This document shows positions 1-7,331 of a stretch of 27,908 bases of DNA, piece by piece. The translations under genes were made by a program, and so were the position numbers. Position 1 is the first letter of the stretch. Every line of letters starts with the position of its first letter. The notes below the pieces were generated by a model, which saw only the letters and a list, made by a program, of their open reading frames with translations, was not told the origin of the DNA and ran no database searches. The stretch is from an uncultured Duncaniella sp. (GTDB taxonomy: Bacteria > Bacteroidota > Bacteroidia > Bacteroidales > Muribaculaceae): the NCBI RefSeq assembly GCF_910577345.1, contig NZ_CAJTMT010000038.1:1-27908 (forward strand), given 5' to 3'.

Positions 1-91
1 GCTTCATTGCATAGCGCTCGATGAGGGGCTACCATCGCACCGCTGCTTCGCAGCTTGCCATTCTCCATTATAATTCAACCTCCTCAATCGG
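1..91. other. Left edge, no supported gene
   Basis: No supported gene here. A short reading frame on the minus strand begins with an ATG at 68-66 and runs off the left edge. About 22 codons are visible, too few to recognise a family. The stretch separates whatever lies to the left from the repeat that starts near position 92. Confidence 0.3.
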
Positions 92-305
92 AAAATCCGG
101 TTTTATATGCAATGAAAAGAGACACAAACGAACAAAATAGACAAAAGTAACAGATGTATAATTTACCTGAACCTATCCTATCTGTTATATTGCGTCAAGC
201 TAATACAAAACATGTTATATGGACTTCTGTATCTATCATATAACAAATTTGTTATATCGCTTCAAGCTAATGCGGAACGAGTTATAGGGACTTCTGACCT
301 TCCGG
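92..305 (+). repeat. Dispersed intergenic repeat, copy A, with internal tandem duplication
   Basis: The first part (AAAATCCGGTT at 92-102, then an A-rich block to about 170) closely matches 20627-20704, and the end (GACTTCTGACCTTCCGG near 290-306) resembles 20729-20742. Inside this copy a 47-base unit occurs twice, at 183-229 and 250-296, with about eight mismatches and a 67-base period. It lies just downstream of the minus-strand yhcC-like gene. It is non-coding by appearance. The same family recurs at 9441-9532 and, inverted, at 22306-22436. Confidence 0.6.
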
Positions 306-351
306 CTTTATGTGCCTTTTTCAGAATTTCATGTACCGTAATCGCGGCTTG

Positions 352-1233
352 CTACAATTTCAACCGATTGTGGAGGAGATTGGTGAACTGATAGTTCTTA
401 AGGTTCCATTTCGGATAGATGAGCAATTCGGGAGGCGATTGCGAGACGAAACGCTCCAAAGCGATGTCGGGGCGCAGACGGTGGAGCAGTTTCACACAGA
501 GGTCGGCATATTCCTCAGCCGTGAAACGCGGGATGTCATAAAGACCCTCCTCCACATCCCGGGCAAGACGCGTCCCACGGATTAGCTGGAGCTGATGAAT
601 CTTAACCGTATCGACCGGAAGCTCATTCACACGGTCAATCGTCTCAAGCATCATCGCCTCATCCTCACCCGGAAGCCCCATGATGAGATGCAGACCTGTG
701 GGGAGTCCTGCAGCATGGGTGCGCGTGACGGCATCGGCTGTATCAGCCCAAGTGTGGCAACGGTTCACCCTCTCGAGTGTTGAATCGTGCGCACTCTCCG
801 CCCCGTATTCAACCATCACCCACGCCGGCAAGGCTGCAAGACGGTCGAGAAGCTGCTGCGGCATACAGTCGGGACGCGTGCCTATTATCAACCCGACGAC
901 ATCATCGACAGCCAAGGCCTCCTCATAGAGACTCATCAGTCGGTCAATATCGTCGGAGTGTGTATTGGTATAGGCCTGAAAGTAGGCCAGATATTTCATT
1001 TCGGGATATTTCCTTGCAAAGAAAGCCTTACCCTGCTCAAGCTGTTCGGTCACCGAGAGGGCCGGAGCGCAATAGCCGGGATTAAACGACTGGTTGTTGC
1101 AATAAGTGCAGCCCCCGCGTCCCTTCGTCCCATCGCGATTCGGACAAGTGAAACCTGCATTGACGGCAATCTTCTGGACCTTTCCCTTGAAATGCTCGCC
1201 GAGAAAGTCGGCAAAGTCGCGGTAAGGTTTCAT
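352..1233 (-). CDS. TIGR01212-family radical SAM protein (YhcC-like)
   Basis: A 293-residue protein of the YhcC/TIGR01212 radical SAM family, related to the Elp3-like branch; the physiological substrate is not established. The cluster-binding cysteines are visible at residues 30, 42 and 45 (CPNRDGTKGRGGCTYC), preceded by the usual VNAGFT lead-in. SAM-domain segments follow, such as VEYGAESAHDSTL and HLIMGLPGEDE. The start at 1233 is preferred over an in-frame one at 1323 because the protein then begins with MKPYRDF, normal for the family. Its ATG also overlaps the aroC stop as ATGA (1233-1230), which suggests translational coupling. The extra 30 residues from 1323 lie inside aroC and look unlike the family. 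It is last in a minus-strand group with aroC. Confidence 0.88.
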   Translation of the reverse strand: MKPYRDFADFLGEHFKGKVQKIAVNAGFTCPNRDGTKGRGGCTYCNNQSFNPGYCAPALSVTEQLEQGKAFFARKYPEMKYLAYFQAYTNTHSDDIDRLMSLYEEALAVDDVVGLIIGTRPDCMPQQLLDRLAALPAWVMVEYGAESAHDSTLERVNRCHTWADTADAVTRTHAAGLPTGLHLIMGLPGEDEAMMLETIDRVNELPVDTVKIHQLQLIRGTRLARDVEEGLYDIPRFTAEEYADLCVKLLHRLRPDIALERFVSQSPPELLIYPKWNLKNYQFTNLLHNRLKL

Positions 1234-2306
1234 AGACGGGCCGCACGGTTTAGCAGAACTGTGTCGAGGAGCACGATCGCAGCCATAGCTTCGACGATAG
1301 GCACCGCGCGTGGAACCACACATGGGTCATGACGTCCACGGGCTTTCAAAAGCACCTGATTCCCGTTGCAGTCAACCGTCTCGATGTCCTGCATGAGTGT
1401 GGCGACAGGCTTGAAAGCCACGCGGAAATAGATGTCGGCACCGTTGGAGATTCCACCCTGTATGCCACCCGAATGGTTTGCGCTGACACCGATGTGGCCG
1501 TCAGCACCGACCGTGAAAGGATCTATGACCTCGCTGCCCTTCAGCTCAACGCCACCGAATCCCATGCCGTATTCAAAACCTTTGCTGGCATTGATGCTCA
1601 TCATCGCCTCGGCAAGACGCGCACCGAGACGACCGAACACAGGGTCGCCGAGACCGGCAGGAGCACCCTTGATAACACAACTGACGATACCGCCGATAGT
1701 ATCCCCCTCACCCTTGATTTTCATTATCAACTTCTCCATTTCGGCTGCCTTTTCCGGGTCAGGACAGCGGACGACATTGCTCTCAGTCAGCGAAAGATCC
1801 AGAGATGTATAGTCGCCGTCAATAGCAATGGCCCCGACCTGCGAGGTGTATGCCGTAATGGATATGCCCAACTGTTCCAGAGCCTGTCGCGCGAAAGCAC
1901 CGGCCACGACACGCGTGGCTGTCTCGCGTGCGCTCGAACGGCCTCCTCCGCGATGGTCGCGCAGACCATATTTTGTTGTATAGGTGAAATCGGCGTGCGA
2001 TGGGCGGAAAGCCTCGCGGAGCTGACCGTAGTCCTTCGAATGTTGATTCTCGTTGCGGATGATGAAGCCGATCGGACAGCCCGTGGTCACCCCCTCGAAA
2101 AGTCCGGAAAGGATTTCGACCGTGTCACTCTCCTTGCGCGCTGTGGTCACGGCTGACTGTCCGGGACGACGGCGGTCAAGCTCATGCTGCACTTTTTCAA
2201 GGTCGATTCTCACTCCTGCGGGCATACCGTCGATCACTCCTCCGATGGCCGCACCATGACTTTCACCAAATCCGGTAAAAGTAAATATTTTGCCTATTGT
2301 ATTCAT
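1230..2306 (-). CDS. aroC: Chorismate synthase
   Basis: Chorismate synthase (EC 4.2.3.5) catalyses the last step of the shikimate pathway, 5-enolpyruvylshikimate-3-phosphate to chorismate, using reduced FMN in the cytoplasm. The 358-residue length is normal. Family signatures are easy to see: GFGESHGAAIGGVIDG near the N-terminus, RPSHADFTYTTKYG and GRSSARETATRVVAGAFAR in the middle, and HSGGIQGGISNG toward the C-terminus. These carry the conserved His, Arg and Ser residues of the active site. The ATG at 2306 starts directly with MNTIGKIFTFTGFGESHG, as expected. It lies 86 bases after the ybaK-like gene and overlaps the radical SAM gene by four bases, so the three may be co-transcribed, although their functions are not obviously linked. 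Confidence 0.97.
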   Translation of the reverse strand: MNTIGKIFTFTGFGESHGAAIGGVIDGMPAGVRIDLEKVQHELDRRRPGQSAVTTARKESDTVEILSGLFEGVTTGCPIGFIIRNENQHSKDYGQLREAFRPSHADFTYTTKYGLRDHRGGGRSSARETATRVVAGAFARQALEQLGISITAYTSQVGAIAIDGDYTSLDLSLTESNVVRCPDPEKAAEMEKLIMKIKGEGDTIGGIVSCVIKGAPAGLGDPVFGRLGARLAEAMMSINASKGFEYGMGFGGVELKGSEVIDPFTVGADGHIGVSANHSGGIQGGISNGADIYFRVAFKPVATLMQDIETVDCNGNQVLLKARGRHDPCVVPRAVPIVEAMAAIVLLDTVLLNRAARL

Positions 2307-2392
2307 TTTCGATAATTACAGATTATGTCCCTGACTGACTTATGTGTTTACCTGTCACTTACAGGAAATCCTTATTTGTATAAAAGTCTGTA

Positions 2393-2896
2393 TCAATGCT
2401 CCTTCATCTCAGCGATGTCGGCAACCTCGCCCGAACAGTAGGCAATGAGGTCAGAGGGAGCGACCTTGAACTGAAGACCGCGCTGTCCGGCCGACACATA
2501 TATGAAAGGATAGCCCACGGCAGTCGAATGGAAATATGTCGGGAAAGGTTTCTTCATCCCGACAGGCGAACAGCCGCCACGGATGTAGCCGGTCAGCGGT
2601 AGCAGCTCCTTCATCGGAATCATCTCCGCTTTCTTCGCGCCGGCAGCCTTGGCCGCTTTCTTCAGGTCGACCTCCATGTTTCCGGGCAACACGCAGACGA
2701 AGTATCCGCACTTGTCGCCGTGAAGCACCAGGGTCTTGAACACGCAATTGATGTCCTCACCAAGCTCCTCGGCCACATGTTCTGCCGCAAGATTGTCAGG
2801 ATCGACTGTGTAGGGAATCAGTTCGTAATGGATCTTTGCCCTGTCGAGCAGACGCGCGGCATTGGTCTTTGCTATTTTTTCTTTTGACGAATTCAT
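2393..2896 (-). CDS. ybaK: YbaK/EbsC-type Cys-tRNA(Pro) deacylase
   Basis: A YbaK/EbsC-family editing protein that hydrolyses mischarged Cys-tRNA(Pro) in trans. The family's essential lysine lies in CVFKTLVLHGD, followed by the conserved VLPGNMEVDLKKAAKAAGAKKAEM, GYIRGGCSPVGMKKPFPTYF and VSAGQRGLQ segments. The chosen start (2896) gives 167 residues beginning MNSSKEKIAKTNAARLLD. An in-frame ATG at 2914 would add MSKFAA. A promoter-like box at 2902-2909 lies between the two starts and would make the longer form impossible if real. It is divergent from pnp and upstream of aroC on the same strand. Family assignment is confident; the exact start is not. Confidence 0.9.
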   Translation of the reverse strand: MNSSKEKIAKTNAARLLDRAKIHYELIPYTVDPDNLAAEHVAEELGEDINCVFKTLVLHGDKCGYFVCVLPGNMEVDLKKAAKAAGAKKAEMIPMKELLPLTGYIRGGCSPVGMKKPFPTYFHSTAVGYPFIYVSAGQRGLQFKVAPSDLIAYCSGEVADIAEMKEH

Positions 2897-2901
2897 AGCT
2901 G

Positions 2902-2932
2902 CAAATTTACTCAATCACAAGCTATATTGCAA
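2902..2932 (-). promoter_or_regulatory. Possible Bacteroidota promoter for the ybaK-aroC group
   Basis: On the minus strand the box TAAATTTG (2909-2902) fits the TAnnTTTG consensus, and TTG (2932-2930) lies 20 bases upstream as a -33 element. Transcription would begin within a few bases of the ATG at 2896, giving an almost leaderless mRNA. That is unusual, so the match may be chance. Confidence 0.4.
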
Positions 2933-3115
2933 TTTTCAAAGAATAAAGTTTGGAAAACAAGCTTGAGCGGCAATCTCCATCACCGACACCGCATCATGCT
3001 GTAATGTCAGTCTATTGCCTTCTAAAACATATCTTACAACATATAGCATCCATATTTTTCTGCGATTTTTGTAATAATTAAGGTTCGTATGACTAAAATA
3101 TTACAAAATAATTGT

Positions 3116-3123
3116 TAACTTTG
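3116..3123 (+). promoter_or_regulatory. Probable -7 box of the pnp promoter
   Basis: TAACTTTG matches the Bacteroidota TAnnTTTG box. I see no convincing -33 partner at the normal distance. Transcription would begin near 3130, leaving a leader of about 84 bases. The rest of the divergent spacer 2910-3115 holds only A/T-rich sequence in which I recognise nothing else. Confidence 0.55.
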
Positions 3124-3135
3124 CAAAATCCGCGT

Positions 3136-3158
3136 GATGCGCACTGAAACGGCGCATC
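3136..3158 (+). promoter_or_regulatory. Hairpin in the pnp leader
   Basis: Perfect 7-bp stem GATGCGC/GCGCATC (3136-3142 with 3152-3158) around a 9-base loop, close to the predicted 5' end of the pnp mRNA. In enterobacteria a stem in the pnp leader mediates autoregulation by RNase III and PNPase. Any similar role here is inference from position only. Confidence 0.4.
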
Positions 3159-3213
3159 TCCGCATTAAGCTGCAAAAACGAAGAAATTATAAAAGCTGAA
3201 TTAAACATCATCT

Positions 3214-5490
3214 ATGAATCCAATCAAAAAAACCATCGAGCTGCCTGACGGTCGCACCATTACGCTGGAGACCGGCAAACTTGCAAAGCAAGCCGATGGA
3301 GCGGTAGAACTGCGCATGGGCAACACAATGCTCCTCGCGACAGTCGTAACGGCCAAGGAGGCCGGTGAAGGGGTTGACTTCATGCCCCTCCAAGTTGAGT
3401 ACAAAGAGAAATTTTCATCAAACGGACGTTTCCCCGGCGGTTTCCTCAAACGTGAAGGCCGCGCGAGCGACTACGAAATCCTGACATCCCGCCTTGTTGA
3501 CCGTGTATTGCGTCCGCTTTTCCCCGACAATTACCATGCCGACACAATCGTACAGGTGACAATGTATTCATCTGACGGTGTCGATATGCCCGACGCCCTC
3601 GCAGGTCTCGCAGCCTCTGCAGCCCTCGCGGTGAGCGATATTCCTTTCAACGGCCCCATCTCGGAAGTGCGCGTGGCCCGCATCAACGGCGAATTCGTCA
3701 TCGACCCCACTTTCGAGCAGCTTGAAAAGGCCGATATGGAACTTATGGTAGGTGCAACCTACGACAATATCATGATGGTCGAAGGCGAAATGAACGAAGT
3801 TTCGGAAGCCGACCTCCTCGCCGCCCTCCGTGCCGCACACGATGCCATCAAGGTTCAGTGCAAGGCCCAGATGGAACTCGCTGAGGAAGTCGGTTCGACC
3901 GTGAAGCGTGAATACTGCCACGAGACCAACGACGAAGAGCTCCGCAAAGACGTTCATGACAAGTGCTACGACAAGGCATACGCCATCGCCAAGGCCGGCA
4001 GCGCCGACAAGCACTGGCGTCAGGAGAGCTTCGACAAAATCTGCGAAGAATACCTCGAAACAATCCCCGAAGAGGAGCGCGAGGAGAAAAAAGCAATGGT
4101 GAAGCGCTACTACCACGACGTGGAAAAAGAAGCAATGCGCCGTTGCGTCCTCGACGAAGGCATCCGTCTCGACGGCCGCAAGACCAACGAAATCCGTCCC
4201 ATCTGGTGTGAGGTCGACTACCTTCCCGGCCCCCACGGATCGGCTGTCTTCACCCGTGGTGAGACCCAGTCTCTCGCAACAGTGACCCTCGGCACCAAGC
4301 TCGACGAGAAGATTCTCGACGACGTTCTCAACCAGGGCCGCGAACGCTTCCTCCTCCACTATAACTTCCCCCCCTTCTCGACAGGCGAAGCCCGCGCACC
4401 CCGTGGTGTAGGCCGTCGTGAAGTAGGCCACGGCAACCTCGCCCACCGCGCCCTCAAGCGCATGTTCCCCGATGATTTCCCCTACGTTTGCCGCATCGTC
4501 AGCGACATCCTCGAATCAAACGGTTCGTCGTCGATGGCAACTGTCTGCGCCGGCACCCTCTCGCTCCTCGATGCAGGTGTGAAGATGAAGCGCCCCGTCA
4601 GCGGTATCGCAATGGGTCTTATCTCGGACGGTGAGAAGTATGCCATCCTTTCCGACATCCTCGGCGACGAAGACCACCTCGGCGACATGGACTTCAAGGT
4701 GACTGGTACCCGCGACGGTATCACCGCCACCCAGATGGACATCAAGGTCGACGGTCTCAGCTACGAGATTCTTGAAAAGGCACTCAACCAGGCCCGCGAA
4801 GGCCGTCTGCATATCCTCGACAAGATTCAGGAGACAATCCCCGCACCCCGCGAGGACTACAAGCCCCACGTTCCCCGCATCGTCACCATGCTCATCCCCA
4901 AAGAGCTTATCGGCGCTGTCATTGGCCCGGGCGGAAAAATCATCCAGGGTATTCAGGAAGCCAGCGGTGCTACTGTCAGCATAGACGAAATCCCCGACGG
5001 AGGCTATATCGAAATCGCTGCCGCCAACAAACCTTCAATCGACAAGGCTCTTGAGATGATCAACGCCATCGTCGAGCTCCCCGAAGAGGGCAAGGTTTAC
5101 CACGGCAAGGTACGCTCAATCCTCGAATTCGGTGCTTTCGTTGAATTCATGCCCAACCGCGACGGTCTCCTCCACATCTCTGAAATCTCATGGGACCGTC
5201 TTGAGAACATGGAGGCATCCGGTCTCAAGGAAGGCGACGAAGTTGACGTGAAACTCATTGAGATTGACAAGAAGACAGGTAAATACCGTCTGTCGATGCG
5301 CGCGCTTCAGCCCAAGCCCGAAGGCTATGTTGAACGCGAACGTGCACCCCGTGGCGAACGCGGTCCCCGCCGTGACGGCGACCGTCCCCGTCGCGACAAC
5401 GACCGTGGCGACCGTCCCCGCCGTGACAACGACCGTGGCGATCGCGGACCCCGCCGTGACAACAACAATCACGGAGGTCCCCGCTACTAA
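3214..5490 (+). CDS. pnp: Polyribonucleotide nucleotidyltransferase (PNPase)
   Basis: PNPase (EC 2.7.7.8) degrades RNA 3' to 5' by phosphorolysis as a trimer in the cytoplasm. The 758-residue protein shows the full family order. A first RNase PH core contains FSSNGRFPGGFLKREGR. A charged helical domain covers roughly residues 205-320. The second, catalytic RNase PH core starts near DEGIRLDGRKTNEIRPIWCE and includes FPPFSTGEA. A KH domain has its GxxG at IGPGGKII (about residues 568-575). An S1 domain begins near residue 623 (KVYHGKVRSILEFGAFVEF). After the S1 domain, from about residue 703, is an Arg/Asp/Gly-rich tail of about 55 residues with a 10-residue unit (RPRRDNDRGD) twice. It is monocistronic by appearance: own -7 box, leader hairpin and a terminator before ispD. 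Confidence 0.98.
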   Translation: MNPIKKTIELPDGRTITLETGKLAKQADGAVELRMGNTMLLATVVTAKEAGEGVDFMPLQVEYKEKFSSNGRFPGGFLKREGRASDYEILTSRLVDRVLRPLFPDNYHADTIVQVTMYSSDGVDMPDALAGLAASAALAVSDIPFNGPISEVRVARINGEFVIDPTFEQLEKADMELMVGATYDNIMMVEGEMNEVSEADLLAALRAAHDAIKVQCKAQMELAEEVGSTVKREYCHETNDEELRKDVHDKCYDKAYAIAKAGSADKHWRQESFDKICEEYLETIPEEEREEKKAMVKRYYHDVEKEAMRRCVLDEGIRLDGRKTNEIRPIWCEVDYLPGPHGSAVFTRGETQSLATVTLGTKLDEKILDDVLNQGRERFLLHYNFPPFSTGEARAPRGVGRREVGHGNLAHRALKRMFPDDFPYVCRIVSDILESNGSSSMATVCAGTLSLLDAGVKMKRPVSGIAMGLISDGEKYAILSDILGDEDHLGDMDFKVTGTRDGITATQMDIKVDGLSYEILEKALNQAREGRLHILDKIQETIPAPREDYKPHVPRIVTMLIPKELIGAVIGPGGKIIQGIQEASGATVSIDEIPDGGYIEIAAANKPSIDKALEMINAIVELPEEGKVYHGKVRSILEFGAFVEFMPNRDGLLHISEISWDRLENMEASGLKEGDEVDVKLIEIDKKTGKYRLSMRALQPKPEGYVERERAPRGERGPRRDGDRPRRDNDRGDRPRRDNDRGDRGPRRDNNNHGGPRY
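5380..5439 (+). repeat. 30-bp tandem repeat in the pnp tail
   Basis: Two in-frame copies of a 30-base unit (5380-5409, 5410-5439), differing at two positions, encode RPRRDNDRGD twice. They lie in the disordered C-terminal tail. The period of 30 keeps the reading frame if the copy number changes. Confidence 0.8.
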
Positions 5491-5584
5491 TCAGAGCGTA
5501 TAGTCATCAATCTATCACTGATTAAAATTTCAATCACGCTCTTAGTTAACCCAAAATACCAATTACTACCATTGAAAGAACGCC

Positions 5585-5623
5585 CCGGCGAGTTCCCCAC
5601 ACGGGAGCCCGCCGGTTTTCTTT
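5585..5623 (+). terminator. Rho-independent terminator after pnp
   Basis: Stem CCGGCG/CGCCGG (5585-5590 with 5610-5615), closed further by TCCC/GGGA (5594-5597 with 5603-5606), is followed by TTTTCTTT. It is the only G/C-rich hairpin with a T-tract between pnp and ispD. It makes the early in-frame TTG start of the ispD frame (5572) unlikely. Confidence 0.6.
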
Positions 5624-5700
5624 CCATAAGCGCCCAGGCAAAAGAATCAGTCACACGACCATCCATGCCGACGCGCCCAATCTATCCCCTCCAACAAATC

Positions 5701-6420
5701 ATGACTACACATTATTATATAAGGCCACTTGAAATCACCCCCTCCGACAATGTCCACATCATCGTGGCAGCCGGAAGCGGATCGCGCTACGGCGGCAATC
5801 TGCCCAAACAGTTCTGCGACCTCGCAGGGCGCCCTCTGCTCATGACCACACTCGAAAGGCTTCATGCCGCCACTCCCGACTGGAAACTGATAGTGGTCCT
5901 CAGCGCGGAAATGATTGACGAATGGCTGAAAATGTGTGGCGAACATGATTTCACTCTTCCTCACCTCATCACAACCGGAGGAGCCACCCGCGCCCATAGC
6001 GTCAGGAATGCCCTCTCGTTGATTCCGGCCGACTCGCAAGCCTACGTCAGCATCCACGATGCCGCGCGTCCGGTCATCACCACCACTCTCATCAACCGTC
6101 TCATCGAGGGCCTCCCCGGAAGCGATGGTGTCATACCCGCCTGTCCGGTGACCGATTCAATACGCCGCGTCGGGGCAGACGGCTCTTCTGCAGCCGTCGA
6201 CCGTTCATCGCTCCGCTCGGTCCAGACTCCGCAGATTTTCCCTGCCCCCAGACTCCTCGCCGCCTACCGTCAGGAACTCCGCCCGACATTCACCGACGAC
6301 GCATCGGTCATGGAAGCCGCCGGATTCACAGACCTTCGCCTCATCGACGGTGACCCTCACAACATCAAAGTCACCAACCCCGGCGACATGGCAGTGGCAG
6401 AGCTGTATCTGAACCTCTAA
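5701..6420 (+). CDS. ispD: 2-C-methyl-D-erythritol 4-phosphate cytidylyltransferase
   Basis: IspD (EC 2.7.7.60) transfers CMP from CTP to 2-C-methyl-D-erythritol 4-phosphate in the non-mevalonate isoprenoid pathway. The nucleotide-binding signature IIVAAGSGSRYGGNLPKQF is at residues 20-38. HDAARPV, TDSIRRV, DDASVMEAAG and the C-terminal GDPHNIKVTNPGD also match the family. The chosen ATG at 5701 gives 239 residues, close to the family norm of about 230. The open frame extends upstream to 5572, but that part overlaps a likely terminator and does not resemble IspD; an ATG at 5665 is a weaker alternative. No clear promoter is visible between the terminator and this ATG. Confidence 0.93.
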   Translation: MTTHYYIRPLEITPSDNVHIIVAAGSGSRYGGNLPKQFCDLAGRPLLMTTLERLHAATPDWKLIVVLSAEMIDEWLKMCGEHDFTLPHLITTGGATRAHSVRNALSLIPADSQAYVSIHDAARPVITTTLINRLIEGLPGSDGVIPACPVTDSIRRVGADGSSAAVDRSSLRSVQTPQIFPAPRLLAAYRQELRPTFTDDASVMEAAGFTDLRLIDGDPHNIKVTNPGDMAVAELYLNL

Positions 6421-6439
6421 TTTCACTTTCAGGTGAAAT
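6420..6439. promoter_or_regulatory. Inverted repeat upstream of the HigBA-like pair
   Basis: ATTTCAC and GTGAAAT (6420-6426, 6433-6439) flank a 6-base spacer, 42 bases before the toxin start. Position and symmetry fit an operator for the downstream HTH antitoxin. It begins at the last base of the ispD stop codon and has no T-tract, so a terminator role is less likely. Confidence 0.4.
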
Positions 6440-6481
6440 ATTTATCACAATCCGACGTTATTATATAAAAACCTCCCCAAT

Positions 6482-6952
6482 ATGAGCGAAGTCGAACTCC
6501 TCCTCTTAGACCAAAGTGACAATTGCACGGTCTATACAATCCAATTCCTGTCGGACGATATGAACGAATTTGAAAAATTCGTTTCTAAAATCCGTAAAGA
6601 TGCCATCTTGGACAAGGATTTCCGCGTAATAGCAAAATTCATTGACCAGATTCTTGACTTCGGCGCACTTGAAAGATATTTCAGGCCGGAAGGTAAAATG
6701 AAAGATTCGGTAGTGGCCCTTCCTACTCTTCGTTCAAGACTAAGGCTTTACTGCCTGCGTCTTTCCGACAAAATCCTGATTCTCGGAAACGGCGGTGTGA
6801 AATCCACAAGGACCTACGAGGAAGATGAATCATTGAAAGGATATGTGATGACACTTCAAAACCTTGAGGAACTGCTCAGAGATGGAGTAAAGGACGGCAC
6901 TATCGTAATCACTGAAAATGAAATCCAAACCGATAAAACTTTTGCCTTATGA
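6482..6952 (+). CDS. Putative HigB-like (RelE/Gp49 superfamily) toxin
   Basis: A 156-residue cytoplasmic protein, probably the toxin of a type II toxin-antitoxin pair. The central part (RYFRPEGKMKDSVVALPTLRSRLRLYCLRLSDKILILGNGGVKSTRTY) resembles phage Gp49-like/HigB toxins of the RelE fold, typically ribosome-dependent mRNA endonucleases: a basic strand-rich core that ends in an LILGNGG strand. The stop codon overlaps the start of the HTH gene as ATGA (6949-6952), with toxin first and antitoxin second as in higBA. Codon use is more A/T-rich than in pnp or recG next door, which may reflect acquisition. Activity is inferred from fold resemblance and gene order; the toxic residues cannot be assigned with certainty. 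Confidence 0.65.
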   Translation: MSEVELLLLDQSDNCTVYTIQFLSDDMNEFEKFVSKIRKDAILDKDFRVIAKFIDQILDFGALERYFRPEGKMKDSVVALPTLRSRLRLYCLRLSDKILILGNGGVKSTRTYEEDESLKGYVMTLQNLEELLRDGVKDGTIVITENEIQTDKTFAL

Positions 6953-7215
6953 AACTTGCTAAAACTTCTCTGAGAGAACTGCTCAGCGATCTCACTCCGC
7001 AGGAAAGGGCTGAAGCCCGCCTATCGTTTGAAATTTCCAACCGCATTGACAAATTAATGTCGGAACGCGGACTTTCTAAAAAACAGTTCGCAGACGCTAT
7101 CGGAAAACGTCCGAGCGAAATTACAAAATGGCTGAGCGGAGAACATAATTTCACCGTATCTACCCTTGCCATGTTAGGCTCATTTTTCGGACAACCTATA
7201 ATTGTTGTCGGATAA
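6949..7215 (+). CDS. XRE-family antitoxin (HigA-like)
   Basis: An 88-residue protein with a Cro/C1-type helix-turn-helix at about residues 30-80 (ISNRIDKLMSERGLSKKQFADAIGKRPSEITKWLSGEHNFTVSTLAML). The shape is that of HigA-like antitoxins: a short N-terminal arm, then the HTH. It follows the putative toxin with a 4-base ATGA overlap, so the two are translationally coupled. It probably neutralises the toxin and represses the pair, perhaps through the inverted repeat at 6420-6439. The HTH is clear; the antitoxin role is inferred from context. Confidence 0.75.
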   Translation: MKLAKTSLRELLSDLTPQERAEARLSFEISNRIDKLMSERGLSKKQFADAIGKRPSEITKWLSGEHNFTVSTLAMLGSFFGQPIIVVG

Positions 7216-7331
7216 CCATATTCAATCATTATTCAAATAGTGAGTTTGACAATCGAATGTCGAACCCACTTCCTGTATACTGCGGATAGCTCTCTATAAT
7301 CCGGCCCTACTGTAAATCCTCCTGAAACATC

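Noticed and set aside
1..68. Partial minus-strand reading frame at the left edge
   Set aside because: Only about 22 codons are visible and no family can be recognised; such short frames are common by chance.
1329..2156. 275-codon plus-strand ORF opposite aroC
   Set aside because: It lies wholly antisense to a clear chorismate synthase and shows no domain pattern; shadow of codon bias.
5493..5542. AGAGCGT/ACGCTCT pairing after pnp as a terminator
   Set aside because: Only 7 bp with a 36-base loop and no T-tract; the hairpin at 5585-5623 is a much better terminator.
5572..5700. Upstream extension of ispD from a TTG
   Set aside because: It spans a terminator hairpin and does not resemble IspD; the ATG at 5701 gives normal length.
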